The notes below the pieces were generated by a model. It was not told the origin of the DNA and did not search any database. It was given only the letters and a program-made list of their open reading frames with translations. From Aralia elata (taxonomy: Eukaryota; Streptophyta; Magnoliopsida; Apiales; Araliaceae), in contig CM068380.1 of NCBI GenBank assembly GCA_034770075.1, positions 84,094,112 to 84,158,111 of the forward strand: a DNA stretch of 64,000 nt, given 5' to 3'. Below, piece after piece: positions 61,822 to 64,000 of the stretch; positions within the stretch are counted from its first letter, which is position 1; each line of letters begins with the position of its first letter. A program made the position numbers and the translations under genes.

Positions 61822-61973
61822 TATATATATATAATTAATGTAGGTATTTGACATTTTTCTTTATATATATATATATATACAGCTAAAAATTAAAAGTGAT
61901 CTTTTTTTTATAACATCCAACATCTTTTTTTAAAAAAATAATTACAAAATTAAAAGAAAATTTGATATATGAG

Positions 61974-63375
61974 TGTTAACGCTTGATTTTGTCCGCGCGT
62001 CCAATCCACTCTCCGCGCGTGTACCTGCACAAAAGTCTCAACGGCTTGGGCCGTGTGGAGACTCCTCGGGTGTAAGAGTAAGTAACAAGCTCAAGGTGTG
62101 CTAACAATGGAGGTCAAATATTTAGTAGGGTAAAATATGTCATACCTGACCTTCATTGTTACTTGGGTATTTATAAGGATTCACTTGGCTACTTTCTACT
62201 CCTATTAGGAGTGTTCTGCTCAGAATCCTTATTAGACCCGGATTCAACTACCTTGATCCGATAGAAGTATTATCCAGTAAGGAACCACAAGGGCCTTGGA
62301 TACTGGCCCAAACCTTTTCGGACCTTTTCGGACTGGAGAGTCCTCATATAATCCGCTAGGTGTGATTGGCCTTTGGGCCGAGCCCAACATAAGAAGCCTA
62401 ATTCAGCCTGTTAGGATTTATATCCGAACATTGCCCCCTACTTCCTTAGTATATGATATGTACTGGGGGAGTGAGTTAGAGGTTTTAATCAGTCGGAAAC
62501 TTATAATAAGAAAGGAGAATCGATGCTCTCGGGAACCCGGAGGCGTCAGACCGAGGATATCTCCTCTTCATGTGTCTTCAAGTGTTAGCCCGAAGATATA
62601 TACTCATAGGGACTCTCGAGGGCGTCGACCAAGGGTAATGCTCCTCGGGTGCTCGAAAGCATAAGAACCGAATGAGGAGGCTCCTTGGGATCCCTAGAGG
62701 TATCGTCCCGAGATCCATAAACCTCTCTCAACCTTAGGCCTCTTGAAGGCGTCAGACCAAGGGTATTCCCTCTTCAAGTGCTTTTTTGTATTTGAGCCGA
62801 AGAGGGATGTTCCTTGGGATCCTTGAGGGTGTCTTCGTTGTGATCGTGAAGTCACCATGTGAATTGTTTTGATTAAAAACAGATATTACTACTAAAAGTG
62901 CCCTCCTTCTAGCGCCAATGTTAACGCTTGATTTTGTCCGCGCGTCCAATCCACTCTCCGCGCGTGTACCTGCACAAAAGTCTCAACGGCTTGGGCCGTG
63001 TGGAGACTCCTCGGGTGTAAGAGTAAGTAACAAGCTCAAGGTGTGCTAACAATGGAGGTCAAATATTTAGTAGGGTAAAATATGTCATACCTGACCTTCA
63101 TTGTTACTTGGGTATTTATAAGGATTCACTTGGCTACTTTCTACTCCTATTAGGAGTGTTCTGCTTAGAATCCTTATTAGACCCGGATTCAACTACCTTG
63201 ATCCGATAGAAGTATTATCCAGTAAGGAACCACAAGGGCCTTGGATACTGGCCCAAACCTTTTCGGACCTTTTCGGACTGGAGAGTCCTCATATAATCCG
63301 CTAGGTGTGATTGGCCTTTGGGCCGAGCCCAACATAAGAAGCCTAATCCAGCCTGTTAGGATTTATATCCGAACA
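61974..63375 (-). mobile_element. Non-autonomous LTR retrotransposon with two 457-bp LTRs and 5-bp target duplication
   Basis: LTRs are 61974-62430 and 62919-63375. Each starts TGTTAACGC and ends CCGAACA, and they differ by only two bases that I could see (CTCAGAA/CTTAGAA and AATTCAG/AATCCAG). ATGAG flanks both sides (61969-61973 and 63376-63380). The 488-bp interior has no gag or pol. Read on the - strand, TTGGCGCTAGAAGGAGGGC follows one LTR as a likely primer site and AGTAGGGGGCAA precedes the other as a polypurine tract, so the element is on the - strand. The interior has degenerate repeats of GGCGTC[A/G]ACCAAGGGTA type. Confidence 0.92.
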
Positions 63376-63861
63376 ATGAGCTAGTTTATATTCATTTATG
63401 ACCATCACTTACAATCCACTAAATTTTAACCCATTTAAATTCAATTCATACAAATTCAAACTTATTTATGTCCGTTCAAAGACGTTCACATCCACCTATT
63501 TGTCAGGTTTAATACTAACTTATTATAACAGTGTGAGTCACGTGTGAGTACAATTAGAAGGGTGAGAGTGAAGGGGGGTGAGGCGGAGAAAGTTATTCTG
63601 TTTTGGCTAAACGAGAGAGAATCTCATCCGTCATTTTTATTGTTTTTTTTTTTCTCCTTTCGGACGAACAAAATCATGCCCCTCAACCTTGGAGACTTGT
63701 CTTGTTTTTACTTTTCTTGGGCTAATATTGATTACCTTCTTGTTCTTTGGTTTAATAGAATTGTCTTTATTCTGTTCTCAAGTTAAGTTAATTGTTTATT
63801 AATGTGAAAGATATAAATTTACTTTCTACTCATCGGGTTATGTTTTAGTGTTGAAGGTATT

Positions 63862-63995
63862 TTATAGGACTTGCAAGGAAAGATATCAAAGAAAGAGCAT
63901 TTTGTGGCACATTTTAACTATTGTTTTTTGTTATAGGACTCCCATTTTAGAAGGAAAGATATATATCAAAGAAAGCGCATTTTGTTTGTGCCACA
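63862..63995. repeat. Two-copy direct repeat at the window edge
   Basis: TTATAGGACT, GGAAAGATAT, ATCAAAGAAAG and GCATTTTGT occur in the same order twice (from 63862 and 63931). The second copy has small insertions. Confidence 0.75.
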
Positions 63996-64000
63996 AGTGT

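Larger units (their letters stand above)
58906..64000. other. Intergenic, dominated by inverted-repeat and LTR elements
   Basis: The PP2C promoter should lie just right of 58905. The rest is largely mobile elements: a Stowaway, two TA-seated inverted-repeat elements and an LTR element, all listed. The frame at 63544-63786 shows no recognisable protein. Confidence 0.6.

Noticed and set aside
62296..62949. Frames of 122 and 65 codons near 62.3-62.9 kb
   Set aside because: Both fall across the LTR and the repetitive interior of the non-autonomous retroelement and lack gag or pol motifs.
63544..63786. 80-codon frame near the right edge
   Set aside because: Composition follows T-rich sequence and no start context, domain or splice structure supports it.

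Overview
The window is nuclear DNA from a flowering plant. The genes have many introns with GT..AG borders, the spacers are AT-rich, and the mobile elements (Stowaway, hAT and foldback MITEs, a tRNA-derived SINE, small LTR elements) are of plant type. Protein content points to a eudicot. I cannot name the species.

Six genes can be supported, and I rebuilt the exons of five from reading frame and splice sites. On the + strand at the left edge is the 3' part of a PUB4-type U-box/ARM ubiquitin ligase (626-2842), whose first exons lie outside the window. All other genes are on the - strand: an LRR + WD40 protein with a DWD motif, DHU1-like (9615-15416, 9 coding exons, 785 aa); a lysine-rich classical arabinogalactan protein of the AGP17/18/19 group (19161-20163, 2 exons, 224 aa); SRFR1, a TPR regulator of immune receptors (22828-43997, 23 coding exons over 21 kb, 1085 aa); a KAI2-type alpha/beta hydrolase receptor (51923-52839, 2 exons, 270 aa); and a clade D PP2C phosphatase (56131-58905, 4 exons, 378 aa).

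The gene order is informative. From memory of Arabidopsis locus numbers, AGP18, SRFR1 and KAI2 are consecutive on chromosome 4 (At4g37450, At4g37460, At4g37470), while AGP17 and PUB4 are neighbours on chromosome 2 (At2g23130, At2g23140). This window appears to keep the unsplit ancestral block. The genes do not form a pathway, but several act in signalling: ubiquitination, UV-B response, immunity, karrikin/KL perception and phosphatase control.

The spacers (3.3-9.6, 15.4-19.1, 20.2-22.8, 44-51.9, 52.8-56.1 and 58.9-64 kb) hold no further gene that I can support. They hold layered small mobile elements. The clearest are a nearly intact 1402-bp non-autonomous LTR element with a perfect 5-bp target duplication (61974-63375), a 622-bp TRIM-like element in intron 1 of the LRR-WD40 gene (14087-14708), a SINE with a 14-bp target duplication in an SRFR1 intron (35414-35551), and three families of inverted-repeat elements seated inside (TA)n microsatellites. 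No prokaryotic system, CRISPR array, rRNA or functional tRNA gene was seen. The most noteworthy points are the ancestral gene order, the altered residues next to the catalytic serine of the KAI2-type receptor, and the TA-seated foldback elements.
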